The notes under the pieces were generated by a model. It made no database searches and was not told the DNA's origin. It saw only the letters and a list, made by a program, of their open reading frames with translations. Below are positions 9,317 through 17,885 of a stretch of DNA of 64,000 bases, in pieces. Source of the DNA: Candidatus Saccharimonadota bacterium (GTDB lineage: Bacteria; Patescibacteriota; Saccharimonadia; Saccharimonadales; Saccharimonadaceae); contig JAFXGL010000003.1 of NCBI GenBank assembly GCA_017513185.1, forward strand, positions 1 to 64,000. Direction: 5' to 3'. A program made the translations under genes and the position numbers. Position 1 is the stretch's first letter; each line of letters begins with the position of its first letter.

Positions 9317-9894
9317 TGGAACAAGTTACTAAACAAGAGACTGAAGAAATCCTCCGTCTAGCCGAGAAAGTTCTCTCGGCGGCGGGGGATTTTGTGGAGT
9401 TGGGATGTTACAAGGGCGAGACATCTCTGCTACTAGCGCGACTATTGAAGGCTCATAGTTCCGATAAGAGGTTGTGGCTTTATGATTCTTTTGCGGGGCT
9501 GCCGGAGAAAACTGTCGAGGATGCGTCGACGGCGGGCGAGCAGTTTAAGGCGGGGGAGCTGTTTGTGAGCAAGCGCGAGGTAGTAGAGAAGTTTAAACGT
9601 TCTGGTTTGCCGTTCCCTGTGATTAAAAAAGGTTTCTTTGAGGATTTGGACCCAGCCGCCGATTTACCGTCCAATGTAGCGTTTGCTTTTTGTGATGGTG
9701 ATTTGTATAGTTCGATTAAGACATCACTGAAGCTGGTGGTGCCGAAGTTGGCGGATGATGGGATAATTGTCGTTCATGACTATAATAATCCAGAGCTGCC
9801 AGGGTCTTCTCGGGCGGTGGATGAGTTTTTGCGCGCGCATGCCGATTTCCGTCTAGCACAGAAGCATACGCTTGCTATACTTACGCGTCGTTAG
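9316..9894 (+). CDS. TylF/MycF-like class I SAM methyltransferase
   Basis: 192 residues. Motif I is FVELGCYKGETS (about 27-38). An acidic metal site FCDGDLYSS follows, then VHDYNNPELPGSSRAVDEF, the pattern of TylF-type sugar O-methyltransferases. It would methylate a small-molecule or sugar hydroxyl; the substrate is unknown. It is translationally coupled to ackA by a one-base overlap, an unexplained pairing. A bidirectional terminator follows at 9904. Confidence 0.8.
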   Translation: MEQVTKQETEEILRLAEKVLSAAGDFVELGCYKGETSLLLARLLKAHSSDKRLWLYDSFAGLPEKTVEDASTAGEQFKAGELFVSKREVVEKFKRSGLPFPVIKKGFFEDLDPAADLPSNVAFAFCDGDLYSSIKTSLKLVVPKLADDGIIVVHDYNNPELPGSSRAVDEFLRAHADFRLAQKHTLAILTRR

Positions 9895-9903
9895 TTTTCC
9901 CTC

Positions 9904-9935
9904 ACAAAAATTCCCCGCTAGAGCGGGGATTTTTG
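9904..9935. terminator. Bidirectional terminator
   Basis: CCCCGCT (9913-9919) / AGCGGGG (9922-9928) with an A-run before and a T-run after. It serves the methyltransferase and the convergent gene at 9957. Confidence 0.92.
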
Positions 9936-9956
9936 GGTTGTTGCCGAAGCGAATGA

Positions 9957-10379
9957 TTACTTAGACGATGGGAGCTGTTTGTATTTGGCGTCGCCGAAGG
10001 CAAGAATCATCTCGAAGATAGGCTCGAGAAGGATGATGCCGATAGCAAAGCCAGTGCCTTTGCCGAAGGACTTAGCAAGCTTGACGCTCATGACGATGCC
10101 GAGCATGAAGTTGGCGCCAGGAAGAAGGGAGAGGAAGCAAAGCATGGGCTCCATGTTCAAGATTTGGAGCATGGTGTAAGCGTTGTAAACTGGAATGAGA
10201 GACTTCCAGCCTTCTTTGCCGGCCTTGGTGAAGATTTTCCATTCGGCGACAATGACCAGAACGATACAAGCGATGATACAGAGGACGAGGAAAAAGCCGA
10301 AGAAACCGGCGAAGATTCCTGCACCAACCGAGGGGCTCGTCGCATATGTGGTCGGATAAGTTGAATAAGTTGAATACAT
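9957..10379 (-). CDS. DUF5684-like small membrane protein
   Basis: 140 residues. A Tyr/Ser/Thr-rich N-terminus (MYSTYSTYPTTYATSP) precedes a long hydrophobic helix (about 22-48), the motif EWKIFTKAGKEGWKSLIPVYN (49-69), and two to three more helices. The KAGKxGWxxLIPxYN signature is typical of DUF5684 proteins, which have no established function. A weak SD (AAAGGA) lies upstream of the ATG. Monocistronic. Confidence 0.75.
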   Translation of the reverse strand: MYSTYSTYPTTYATSPSVGAGIFAGFFGFFLVLCIIACIVLVIVAEWKIFTKAGKEGWKSLIPVYNAYTMLQILNMEPMLCFLSLLPGANFMLGIVMSVKLAKSFGKGTGFAIGIILLEPIFEMILAFGDAKYKQLPSSK

Positions 10380-10445
10380 TTGTTTAATCCTTTGATTAAA
10401 TGTAATATTATCTTAAATGTAGCATAAAAACGGAGAAAAATCAAG

Positions 10446-11819
10446 CTACTTGGCCAGCTTCTTGGCGGCGAGATGGACGAGCTCCGACCAAGACGAGGAG
10501 ATGTGTGGAGTGGAGGCGAGCTGGGTAACGGTGAACTTGTGGCGGACGGCGGTGGCGACTTCTTGGATGACGAGCTCGGCGGAAGGACAGACGACGGTGG
10601 CGCCGAGAAGCTTGTCCTTGGGGTCGGCAAGAAGCTTGACGAAGCCGTAGCGGAAGTCGGTGGTATTAGCCGCGGGGACAGAGGAGAGCGGGAGGACGGC
10701 CTTTTTGCAGGTGATGCTTTTTCTGACACAATCATCTTCGGTGAGACCGGTGGTGGCGACGGATGGGAATGTGTCGGTGAAACGGATGAAGCCTTCGTAG
10801 TTGCGGAGGTTTTTGGTCTTCCCTACGGCGTTGGAGGCGGCAAGAGCACCTTCGTAGCTGGCACGTTCGAGTGATGATTCCCCGCCGAGGCAGTCGCCGG
10901 CGGCATAGATGTGTTTGGCGGAAGTCTTGAGGAAATCGTCAACTTTAATGCCGTGGTCGGAGTAGGCGACGCCGGAGTTTTCTAGGCTGAGGTTGGTGAC
11001 AGGTTTGCTACCAGTGGCGAGAACAATAGCGGAGACCTCTACGGATTTTTCTTGACCGCCGCGGCGGAAGATGACTTTTTGGAGACCAGGCTTGGTACCT
11101 TTGCTTACGGCGACGACGCGAGATTGAGTGAGGACTTTGATGCGGAGAGAGGTTTCGAAATACTGAGCTAGAAGCTGGCCAACTTCTTCGTCTTCACGAG
11201 GGAGAAGACGACCGGCGAGTTCACCGATGACGACCTGGGAGCCAAGTTCAGCAAAGTAGTTGGCGAGTTCGACACCGGTGGAGCCAGCGCCGACAACAAA
11301 GACGGACTTGGGCGGGCGAGAGAGGGCGAGGGCTTCGGCGGGAGTGAAGCAAGTGGCGGACTCGATGCCGGAGATGTCGCCGTAGTTGAGCTTAGCGCCA
11401 GTGGCGATAATGAACTTTGGCGCGGAGACAATGCGGTCTTTGAGTGCGATTTCGTAAGGGGAGAGGAAGGAGGCAAAGCCGGAAAGGCAAGCGATTTTGG
11501 CATCTTCGAAGGCTTTTTTGGAGCCGGCACCAGCACGACGAGAAGCGAGGAGTTTCCAGTTTTGGATGGTGGGATAGTTGTAACGGAGGCTGGAAGAGGA
11601 GAGCCCAAAGCGAGAGCCACGCAAGGCTTCGTGATAAAGATGCGAAGACTGGAAAAGGGCGCGGGCTGGAGTGTCGGAGTAATTTAAGGCGGAGCCACCC
11701 CATTTGCCACTTTCGACAAGGGCGACTTTGGCGCCAGATTTGGCCGCGAAAAGGGCGGCGGCGGAGCCAGCTGGGCCGGAACCGAGGACAATTAGTTCGT
11801 AGTCAAATTTTTTGCTCAT
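10446..11819 (-). CDS. FAD/NAD(P)-dependent oxidoreductase of the disulfide-reductase fold lacking redox cysteines
   Basis: 457 residues. FAD-binding LGSGPAGSAAALFAAKSG (12-29), NAD(P)-binding VVGAGSTGVELANYFAELG (about 175-193), YAAGDCLGG (about 305) and a C-terminal dimerisation domain place it with dihydrolipoamide dehydrogenase, mercuric reductase and glutathione reductase. The active-site segment that should read GGTCxNxGCxPSK is GGSALNYSDTPAR (41-53): both cysteines are replaced (Ala44, Asp49), and the C-terminal HPT motif is altered to HIS. Classic dithiol chemistry is therefore impossible. An NAD(P)H oxidase, quinone reductase or other hydride transfer remains open. It is the last gene of a three-gene operon, 2 bp after the 81-residue gene. 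Confidence 0.88.
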   Translation of the reverse strand: MSKKFDYELIVLGSGPAGSAAALFAAKSGAKVALVESGKWGGSALNYSDTPARALFQSSHLYHEALRGSRFGLSSSSLRYNYPTIQNWKLLASRRAGAGSKKAFEDAKIACLSGFASFLSPYEIALKDRIVSAPKFIIATGAKLNYGDISGIESATCFTPAEALALSRPPKSVFVVGAGSTGVELANYFAELGSQVVIGELAGRLLPREDEEVGQLLAQYFETSLRIKVLTQSRVVAVSKGTKPGLQKVIFRRGGQEKSVEVSAIVLATGSKPVTNLSLENSGVAYSDHGIKVDDFLKTSAKHIYAAGDCLGGESSLERASYEGALAASNAVGKTKNLRNYEGFIRFTDTFPSVATTGLTEDDCVRKSITCKKAVLPLSSVPAANTTDFRYGFVKLLADPKDKLLGATVVCPSAELVIQEVATAVRHKFTVTQLASTPHISSSWSELVHLAAKKLAK

Positions 11820-11821
11820 AG

Positions 11822-12067
11822 TTAGATGATTTTGTCACGATTACGATAAACGAGAGCGAGATCTGGTGAGTATTTATCGAGCTCGGAGCTTACGACCCTT
11901 TCTAAATCGCTTTTGGTTATTATGTCGCGGTGTTCTAGCCAGGCGAGAACGGCGTGGAGGACACGTTCGATGATGGGCTCGGTGGAATGTTCGGGGAGGC
12001 CAAGAGAGCGAGATTCGGACTGCAATAGTGCGACGAGTTCGTCGGGAGAGAAAAGCTGGTCAGACAT
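11822..12067 (-). CDS. Hypothetical 81-residue helical protein
   Basis: Not recognised with confidence. It is acidic and predicted all-helical: LVALLQSESRSLGL, then IIERVLHAVLAWLEHRD, ITKSDLERVVSSELDKYSP and LALVYRNRDKII. The last part vaguely resembles the end of an ATP-cone domain, but the length and N-terminus do not fit one. It overlaps the upstream membrane-protein stop (TAATG) and lies 2 bp before the flavoprotein, so the three are co-translated. It may be a small partner or regulator of the flavoprotein (inference). Confidence 0.75.
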   Translation of the reverse strand: MSDQLFSPDELVALLQSESRSLGLPEHSTEPIIERVLHAVLAWLEHRDIITKSDLERVVSSELDKYSPDLALVYRNRDKII

Positions 12068-12771
12068 TAGGCGGCTCCTTTCAAAATGACGAAGGCAAAG
12101 AGGAAGGCGGCAAGGATGATGAAGCCGGCGCCGGTGAAGAAGCGAAAGAAGCCTTTGTTTTTAAGGCGCCAGCGCTGGACCTCGGCGACATTTTTGCCTT
12201 TGCGGATGAAGATGCGGAGAATAAGAAGAGGGAGGGAGCCGAAAACCGTAAAGATGACAAGGCCAAGAGCCTGATAGGCGGTGTGGAGGTGAAGGATGGC
12301 GTCAGCGGAGAGAGCGAGGAGAGGGAGGGCGAAGAGAATCTCCGAAAGAGGAACAAGGAGACCGAGCGAGAAGGCCTCGGAGAGGTCGTTGGTGGCCTTG
12401 GCACGGGAGTCGATATAGCGGGCGAGATGGCGAGGGAGCCAAAGCTCGGTGGAGCCTTTGCGTTTGTAGTAGAAGAACCATGCGACAATGCCAAGAGCGA
12501 TGAGCAAGCCAAAGATGATAACATAGGCGAGATCTGGAAGAACACCGGAAAAGGCGAGGACGGAGATGAGGAAGATGGCGGTGCCGAGCAGGAGAAAGTT
12601 CATAAGGGTGACGCCGGAGATGAAAGAGCTGGCGAGCTTTTTGGTCTTTTGGCGGACGTTCTTGCCAAGAGAGGCGTGGTAGAGCAAAAGAAGCGTGCCG
12701 AGCGGCAACTGCAAAGAGGCGGTAACTAGACCACAAAGGATGATGATGCTGAGCGAGATATAAGCCTCCAT
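12067..12771 (-). CDS. Six- to seven-helix membrane protein of unknown function
   Basis: 234 residues with hydrophobic segments at about 4-32, 48-72, 78-100, 131-152, 163-188 and 209-231. An early helix with Pro-Leu-Gly (LPLGTLLLLYH) superficially recalls CcdA/LysE-type transporters, but I see no CcdA cysteine pair. As the first gene of an operon with a flavoprotein it could be a membrane redox or transport partner (inference). The -10 TATAAT (12780-12785 on the minus strand) ends 8 nt before the ATG. Confidence 0.75.
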   Translation of the reverse strand: MEAYISLSIIILCGLVTASLQLPLGTLLLLYHASLGKNVRQKTKKLASSFISGVTLMNFLLLGTAIFLISVLAFSGVLPDLAYVIIFGLLIALGIVAWFFYYKRKGSTELWLPRHLARYIDSRAKATNDLSEAFSLGLLVPLSEILFALPLLALSADAILHLHTAYQALGLVIFTVFGSLPLLILRIFIRKGKNVAEVQRWRLKNKGFFRFFTGAGFIILAAFLFAFVILKGAA

Positions 12772-12816
12772 ATAACCCTATTATAACACAAGCAGAATAA
12801 AAATAAAAAGTTATGC

Positions 12817-12846
12817 TTGCAGTGAAAAAGCTTGGCGTGCTAGACT
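12817..12846 (+). promoter_or_regulatory. Promoter of the lamin-tail protein gene (leaderless geometry)
   Basis: TTGCAG (12817-12822), 18 bp, TAGACT (12841-12846), then 6 nt to the ATG at 12853. Confidence 0.65.
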
Positions 12847-12852
12847 GGGGTC

Positions 12853-14394
12853 ATGAAAAAAGCGAGGTATAAATATTTAGAAATCTGTTTAATCTTCCTG
12901 ATTGGGATCTTTGCGCCGAGTTATAGCGTGTTTGCGGAAGAGATGATGGTGACTGATGTGCCAGAGACTGGCGCAGGGAACGTGGTAGATGCAAGCGACG
13001 AAAAGGAAGAAGATGAAGATACCACCGAGAGCGATGAGCCGCTTGCCGTAGTGTCGGTGGACGAAGAGGGCGGGAAGATGACGAATGTAGTGATTGCTAG
13101 CTATAATCCAGGGTTTTCTGACCCGTATCAAGGAGAGTTTTTTGAGATGCGAAAACTTTCCAAAACTTCAATTTTGCTCGCCGGTCTTTCGGTTATCTAT
13201 GAAACTTCTACAGGGAGTGAGTATGTCGTGTACGAATTCCTGGATGGTGACGAGATGATCGGCGAGTCTCTCCTTATGAGATTGGCGAATTCTAATGAGG
13301 TGAAAGAGGCGGAAGAAAAAAGTGTGGCGGCTGCGGATGCGACCTATACACGAAATATGGCGCAAGGTGCGGGGCGGTTGAAACTGGTCTATGAAGAAGA
13401 AGTGATTGATTCCCTGTGCTGGGGCTCGGATGAGGTGGGGTGTTATGCGAAGTTTAACTCTAAAAAACCTACGACTTTGGTGCGGGAGATTAGCGAGGAA
13501 GAAATCGGCGAGTTTGAGCATAAAAGTGACTATGAACCACAATTTGACGCGGAAAAGCCAGGATTAAAGCATAATGAGCCCGAGGAGGAAGTGGTGGAGC
13601 CGCAGTGTAGAGAAGTGGAGTTTTCTGAGATTTTTACTTATTATGAGAGCGTGAGCACGGAGCAATTTGTGGAGTTGTATAATCGAGGGGAGGAAGTGGC
13701 GAATCTTGAAGGGTGTTTCGTGAGCTATAAATATAATAATTATGCTTTGACTGGGACGGTGGCGGCGCATGGGTTTGTGGTGGTTTACCCGGTGAAAGAT
13801 TGGGGCGTGACGTTGACTAAAAATCCGACTTCGTCGAATAAATTACAGCTAGTTGATACGGATGGGGAGGTGGTAGACACGCTGACGTATTATAACGGAC
13901 AGAAGAAGGGAGTGAGCCTGGCGAAGATGGGATATAGAGCCGACGGAAGCAAGAATTTCCAGCAGACTTATAATCCGACGCCGGGAAGCGAGAATACTTA
14001 TCAGCAGTTTAAGACCTGTCCGGTGGGGAAAGTGATTAACCTAGAAACTGGTAATTGTGTGAATGAAACGGTCGCGACGGCGACATTGGCGGCGTGCCCG
14101 GCTGGAAAGTATCGTAATCCGTTGACGGGGCGGTGCAAGTCTTATGCGACGACGGCAAGCACGGAGTTGAAGCCATGCGCGGAGGGGTATGAGAGAAATC
14201 CGGAAACTAATCGGTGCCGAAAAATTGTCTCAAATACTGGGGCGGATTATCCCGTGACGACGACAGGGACGATGGAGGAGAAAACAGAAATGACGGCGGT
14301 GTTTGCGATTGCGACAGTGATAGTGGCGGGGATTGGATATATTACGTTCCAATACAAAGACGAGCTGAGGATGAAGCTGGCGCATAGAGCGTAA
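12853..14394 (+). CDS. Secreted, membrane-anchored lamin-tail-domain surface protein
   Basis: 513 residues. Signal peptide (1-28, ending SVFA), acidic linker (45-75), a first lamin-tail-like domain (about 76-200, VVIASYNPGFSD...GEFFEM) and a second, clearer one (about 253-375, EIFTYYESVSTEQFVELYN...NLEGCFVSY). Three Cys-bounded repeats follow (CPVGKVINLETGNC, CPAGKYRNPLTGRC, CAEGYERNPETNRC), then a Thr-rich stretch and a C-terminal TM helix (481-500) with a short basic tail. This is a type I cell-surface protein. Lamin-tail domains occur often in Patescibacteria and may bind carbohydrate, DNA or protein. The role here is unknown. Confidence 0.85.
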   Translation: MKKARYKYLEICLIFLIGIFAPSYSVFAEEMMVTDVPETGAGNVVDASDEKEEDEDTTESDEPLAVVSVDEEGGKMTNVVIASYNPGFSDPYQGEFFEMRKLSKTSILLAGLSVIYETSTGSEYVVYEFLDGDEMIGESLLMRLANSNEVKEAEEKSVAAADATYTRNMAQGAGRLKLVYEEEVIDSLCWGSDEVGCYAKFNSKKPTTLVREISEEEIGEFEHKSDYEPQFDAEKPGLKHNEPEEEVVEPQCREVEFSEIFTYYESVSTEQFVELYNRGEEVANLEGCFVSYKYNNYALTGTVAAHGFVVVYPVKDWGVTLTKNPTSSNKLQLVDTDGEVVDTLTYYNGQKKGVSLAKMGYRADGSKNFQQTYNPTPGSENTYQQFKTCPVGKVINLETGNCVNETVATATLAACPAGKYRNPLTGRCKSYATTASTELKPCAEGYERNPETNRCRKIVSNTGADYPVTTTGTMEEKTEMTAVFAIATVIVAGIGYITFQYKDELRMKLAHRA

Positions 14395-14399
14395 AAAGC

Positions 14400-14455
14400 A
14401 AAAAAGCCCTGGGATGTCGGTAAATTGGGGGGGCAATTTACCGACGTCTCAAGGC
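14400..14455 (-). terminator. Terminator of the initiator tRNA gene
   Basis: A near-perfect hairpin: inner 12-bp stem (14416-14427 with 14434-14445) closed by a homopolymeric six-base loop (G on the plus strand, C in the transcript), extended by an outer AGCC/GGCT stem. In the minus direction it is followed by a T-rich tract (14400-14405). Confidence 0.85.
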
Positions 14456-14472
14456 TAATTTCTAAAACAACA

Positions 14473-14549
14473 TGGTGGCGGGGGTTCGATTTGAACGAAC
14501 GACCTTTTGGTTATGAGCCAAACGAGCTACCAGGCTGCTCTACCCCGCG
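14473..14549 (-). tRNA. Initiator tRNA-fMet (CAU)
   Basis: 77 nt with encoded CCA. The cloverleaf has acceptor CGCGGGG/CCCCGC with a mismatched first pair (C1 x C72), the hallmark of bacterial initiators. D-arm AGAGCAGCCTGGTAGCTC, anticodon loop CTCATAA, and T-loop TTCAAAT complete it. The anticodon stem is TTTGG/CCAAA, so only two of the usual three consecutive G:C pairs next to the loop are present (U29:A41 replaces the third). Own promoter and terminator. Confidence 0.96.
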
Positions 14550-14567
14550 ATGTTAAAGAATGTATAT

Positions 14568-14596
14568 ATTTTAGCGCACTTTGTGGATTTTGTCAA
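14568..14596 (-). promoter_or_regulatory. Promoter of tRNA-fMet
   Basis: On the minus strand TTGACA (14591-14596), 17 bp, TAAAAT (14568-14573): one of the best sigma-70-type promoters in the window. It begins 5 bp beyond the stop codon of the pilus-like gene at 14601. Confidence 0.9.
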
Positions 14597-14600
14597 CAGT

Positions 14601-15965
14601 TTAGTCGTCGGTGTTCGGACAGGGCGGATTGTTGATTTGGTCTGGGTCGGAGCTGTTGAGACAGTTGCTGGTGATGTAGAAGTTCTTTTTGAGCGTGTCA
14701 TCGCCGGAGCCGGTAGCATGAATGGCGAATTCTGGGAATGGGAAGAAGACGTCGTTTAGTTCGACGCGAGCTTCGACGCGAGAGTACATATCGTTGGCGC
14801 GTCCAGTGGAATCGACGGAGATTTGGACGTCTTTGAACTGGGCAATGGAAGGCTCGTTGGGGTTTTCGTTAATGAGACAGTCGCCGGCGGTGTGGCCGGT
14901 TTCGGCGTCGTTGCAGAGCTGAACGGAGAAGGTAGTAGTGGGGTCGGAGTATGGCAGAGAAAGGATGAGGTAGAAAGTGCCTTCGTTGTCATCGCTTTTG
15001 CGACGAGTGCCACCGATAGGCTTGGGAAGCGCAATAGAAGCTACGCAGGCGAATTCTTCAGAAAGGTTGGTCTGGCATTTGATTTTTTGAGCCTTGTTGT
15101 AACTATCGTTTTGGGAGTTGTTGCGGTTGTAGTCGTGATTGTTGGAGTTGACGACGACACCCGCATCAATGTGAGTGGTGCCGCTATCTTTGCCGGCGGG
15201 AGTGAGGATGACGGTACCGCGATTGGTAGTGTTGCCGGAGGAAGTGTTGAAATCTTCGAGCTTAAACTCGTCGCCAGTTTGAATGATTTCGGCGGAAAGA
15301 GTGGGGGGCGTGGGGGTGGGATTATCGCCGTCGACCGGGTAGTATTTTTCTTTGCTACCGTAGGTGAGGCTTTCAAACGGGCCGTCGTTTTCGGTGTACC
15401 AAAGAATACGAATGCCAGTGATACTGTTGGCATCGGCGGTTTTGAGAGGGATAACTCGGATGGGCGTGCCAGAACTTAAGGTGGAGCGATAATCATCGAG
15501 AGTGTTGTCCATGGAGATGCAGGTGTAGGCTTGAACAACATTAGCGCTGTCGCCGCCAGTTTTGCTTTGTTCCTGAATGAGGACTTCTTTGACGTCGGGA
15601 CGTTCAGCCGAAGCCGAGGTGTCAAGGCGGCCGAGGGCTTCAGAAACGGAGTCGCAGTAATTTTGGTCTTCAAAGCCTTTCTTGACTGCGGCCTCGATGA
15701 CCGAGCAACCTTCAGGCTTGTTGGCAGCGTCGGTGATGGCTACGCACTCGTAATAGCGCTTGATGGCGGTTTTGGCGTCTTCAACACCGGCGAGAGCAGA
15801 ATCGTAGGCGGACTGTGCGAGCTCGTCGCTGGTGGTTTTGGCGGCTTCGCCGATGATGATGCGAATGAAGCTAAAGGTGATGACGCTAAAAAGTAGCGTG
15901 GAGATGACGACCACGTAAATAGATGTGGCGCCTTGCTTGAAGGTGGTCTTTAATCTAGCAACCAT
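14601..15965 (-). CDS. PilX-like type IV pilus-associated protein
   Basis: 454 residues. A short basic N-terminus (MVARLKTTFKQG) is followed by one TM helix (about 13-37) and a long extracellular region rich in Ser/Thr/Asn/Asp. The N-terminal helix then continues amphipathically (ELAQSAYDSALAGVEDAKTAI), as in PilX/GspK-like minor pilins. The extracellular part has about eight Cys. No GFTLIE processing site is visible, so it is probably not cleaved like the two prepilins upstream. Last gene of the pilin operon: the ATG is 2 bp after the previous stop, with an SD GGAGG inside that gene's end. It could alternatively be a stand-alone surface protein. Confidence 0.7.
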   Translation of the reverse strand: MVARLKTTFKQGATSIYVVVISTLLFSVITFSFIRIIIGEAAKTTSDELAQSAYDSALAGVEDAKTAIKRYYECVAITDAANKPEGCSVIEAAVKKGFEDQNYCDSVSEALGRLDTSASAERPDVKEVLIQEQSKTGGDSANVVQAYTCISMDNTLDDYRSTLSSGTPIRVIPLKTADANSITGIRILWYTENDGPFESLTYGSKEKYYPVDGDNPTPTPPTLSAEIIQTGDEFKLEDFNTSSGNTTNRGTVILTPAGKDSGTTHIDAGVVVNSNNHDYNRNNSQNDSYNKAQKIKCQTNLSEEFACVASIALPKPIGGTRRKSDDNEGTFYLILSLPYSDPTTTFSVQLCNDAETGHTAGDCLINENPNEPSIAQFKDVQISVDSTGRANDMYSRVEARVELNDVFFPFPEFAIHATGSGDDTLKKNFYITSNCLNSSDPDQINNPPCPNTDD

Positions 15966-15967
15966 GT

Positions 15968-16960
15968 CTAACCTCCGGAGGCCTGGATAGTGAAGTTGAA
16001 CTTATTAATGGCGCAGTAGCTGAAGTCGGCGCTAAAGTAAGACGGAGCCTGGCAGTAGTCGCCGGTAGCCATGATGTCGACGCCGCCAGAGACGGTGGCG
16101 AGAATGAAGGAGCCGGAGAAGAGGAGGCGGTTGGTGCTGGTGACGCGAGCAGGCTGGAAAACGACAAGGTCGAAGAGGGCAAGAGAAGAGTCGGACTCGT
16201 TGATGAGCTCTTCGGGGTCATTAGCGAGGGTGCCGGGGATGGTGATTTCTCGGATGGCGGTGCCATCTGCGACGCCAGGGCCAATGAGAGCTTTGCTAGG
16301 ATCTGGATAGCCTCTGTTGGTGGAGCCGGTCTCTCTAGCGGGGACAGTGGAGGCGCAGATAGCGCGAGCGGCGTCTTCGACTTTGATGAGGCGGAACCTA
16401 CCATTAGCAATGTTGTCTTTGGTGGTGGCGTTACTATTGGTGGCAGTGTAGTTGACTTTGAGGCGAAGACCTCTTTGAATGTCGGACTGTGAGCCGGTGC
16501 CACTGAATTCATAAGAACCGTCGGTATTGAAGAGATAGCCGGTGTTCCAAATGTAGCTATATTTACCGGAGCAGAAGATACCGCCGGTGGGAACTTGCTT
16601 TACGTCGGCATTATCGCTGCCGGAGGTGACTTTAACTCCGGAGTAGTATTGCTGATAGACGGAGTAGAAGCCGTGATTAGCTTCGCAATTTTGCATGGAA
16701 GTGTCGTCGTCTTTATAATTAGCCTCACAAAATGCGGCGGTAGAAGTAGGGGGAGACTGCGTGATGGAGTTTTGGAAGTCATCGATAAGGTCGCGACCGA
16801 CTTGGTTGATGGACTTGATGGCGTAGCCTTTGCGATAGATGGAAACGATTTCGTTAGTGATGAGGGTGATGGTGATGAGGAGAATGGAGATGAAAGCGAT
16901 AGCAAAAGAAAGCTCAATGAGCGTGAAACCTTTTTTCGCAACACAACGCCCTGACTTCAT
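15968..16960 (-). CDS. Type IV prepilin-like protein (PilW/PilV type)
   Basis: 330 residues. A class III leader ends KKG|FTLIELSF: Gly11 before the cleavage site, Phe12 and the conserved Glu at +5 (Glu16), then a hydrophobic helix to about residue 38. The size and variable Cys-containing globular part suit a minor pilin. It would be processed by a PilD peptidase, which is not in the window. A -10 TAAAAT (16967-16972, minus) ends 6 nt before the ATG, so it can be transcribed separately from the prepilin 28 bp upstream. Confidence 0.85.
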   Translation of the reverse strand: MKSGRCVAKKGFTLIELSFAIAFISILLITITLITNEIVSIYRKGYAIKSINQVGRDLIDDFQNSITQSPPTSTAAFCEANYKDDDTSMQNCEANHGFYSVYQQYYSGVKVTSGSDNADVKQVPTGGIFCSGKYSYIWNTGYLFNTDGSYEFSGTGSQSDIQRGLRLKVNYTATNSNATTKDNIANGRFRLIKVEDAARAICASTVPARETGSTNRGYPDPSKALIGPGVADGTAIREITIPGTLANDPEELINESDSSLALFDLVVFQPARVTSTNRLLFSGSFILATVSGGVDIMATGDYCQAPSYFSADFSYCAINKFNFTIQASGG

Positions 16961-16966
16961 AAACTT

Positions 16967-16972
16967 ATTTTA
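16967..16972 (-). promoter_or_regulatory. -10 box of prepilin gene 16960 (leaderless geometry)
   Basis: TAAAAT on the minus strand ends 6 nt before the ATG. It lies in the 28-bp gap between the two prepilin genes. Confidence 0.55.
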
Positions 16973-16988
16973 GCATAACCTTGATAAA

Positions 16989-17885
16989 TTAGAAAGTAGT
17001 TCGTCCTTCACAATCTGCGTTTTGTTGGTCCATTTCTGTGAGCATGACGCCGGAAGAGTTGGTGGCGCGAGCGGCGATTTTAACGCCGCGACGATTGCCG
17101 CCAGTGTTATCGTCGGAGTCGACGCAGAAAATCATTTCGTTTTCGCCACCATTGTCGAGGCTGGTTTGGGAAAGTTCGGTAAGATAGGTCTTGAAGTTGT
17201 TGCGAGCTTGGTAGTTGGAAGCTTGGGCGTGGAAATTCGTGCGAATGCTTTTTTCGCTGATTTTGTTTTTGATGACGGTTTTGTCGTAGTTAAAATTGTA
17301 CGTGCGGATGTTGCCAGTGACCGGAGAGCGGATGATGAGGATGGCCCCGTGGAAACGAGCACCGTTGTCGGAACCTGCGTCGTTGCCACGACTTAGGGTG
17401 CCGCTCCAAGGGATTTCGTAGGAGGTCATGCGATAGTAGGAGTTGACACAGCCGACGGGATTAATGCTACAATCGTTAGGTTTGAAAATGTTGGCGTCGA
17501 TGGTGCTATCGTGCATCATGTCGATAATGCGCGAGGCTTTGACGGAAGAGGAGCTGACGGCTTTGCCGACGAGGTCGTAAACGTAGACGATGTCGCCGTC
17601 GTCTTCGCCGATGGAAATGAGTTTGCCGTAGATGGCAGTGGTGGAGCGGCCGGCATCAGCGGAAGGGTCGGAAGGGTCATTGTCATTGGAGACATTGAGC
17701 GCATCGGCATAAGTACCACGAACAAATTCGGCAACGCTATTGACAGAGTCGTTGTAGCGCTGACGCGAGATGGAAACGTTGGCGCCCATGATAAGCCCGA
17801 CCATGAGAAAGCCCGACAGGGCCAAAAAGAGGGCGATTTCTACGATGGTGAAGCCGGATTTAGTTGATGATGAGATGTGTTTCAT
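16989..17885 (-). CDS. Type IV prepilin-like protein
   Basis: 298 residues. Leader KSG|FTIVEIAL with Gly11, Phe12 and Glu16 in exactly the positions of the neighbouring prepilin, then one hydrophobic helix (about 14-36) and a Ser/Asn/Asp-rich globular part with four Cys. The start codon immediately follows the TAA of the upstream gene (TAAATG), so translation is coupled to the three helical membrane proteins. Confidence 0.87.
   Translation of the reverse strand: MKHISSSTKSGFTIVEIALFLALSGFLMVGLIMGANVSISRQRYNDSVNSVAEFVRGTYADALNVSNDNDPSDPSADAGRSTTAIYGKLISIGEDDGDIVYVYDLVGKAVSSSSVKASRIIDMMHDSTIDANIFKPNDCSINPVGCVNSYYRMTSYEIPWSGTLSRGNDAGSDNGARFHGAILIIRSPVTGNIRTYNFNYDKTVIKNKISEKSIRTNFHAQASNYQARNNFKTYLTELSQTSLDNGGENEMIFCVDSDDNTGGNRRGVKIAARATNSSGVMLTEMDQQNADCEGRTTF

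Noticed and set aside
14396..14460. Hairpin with G6 loop as a transposon end or MITE
   Set aside because: It is positioned directly downstream of tRNA-fMet on the minus strand and followed by a T-rich tract, so a terminator explains it.
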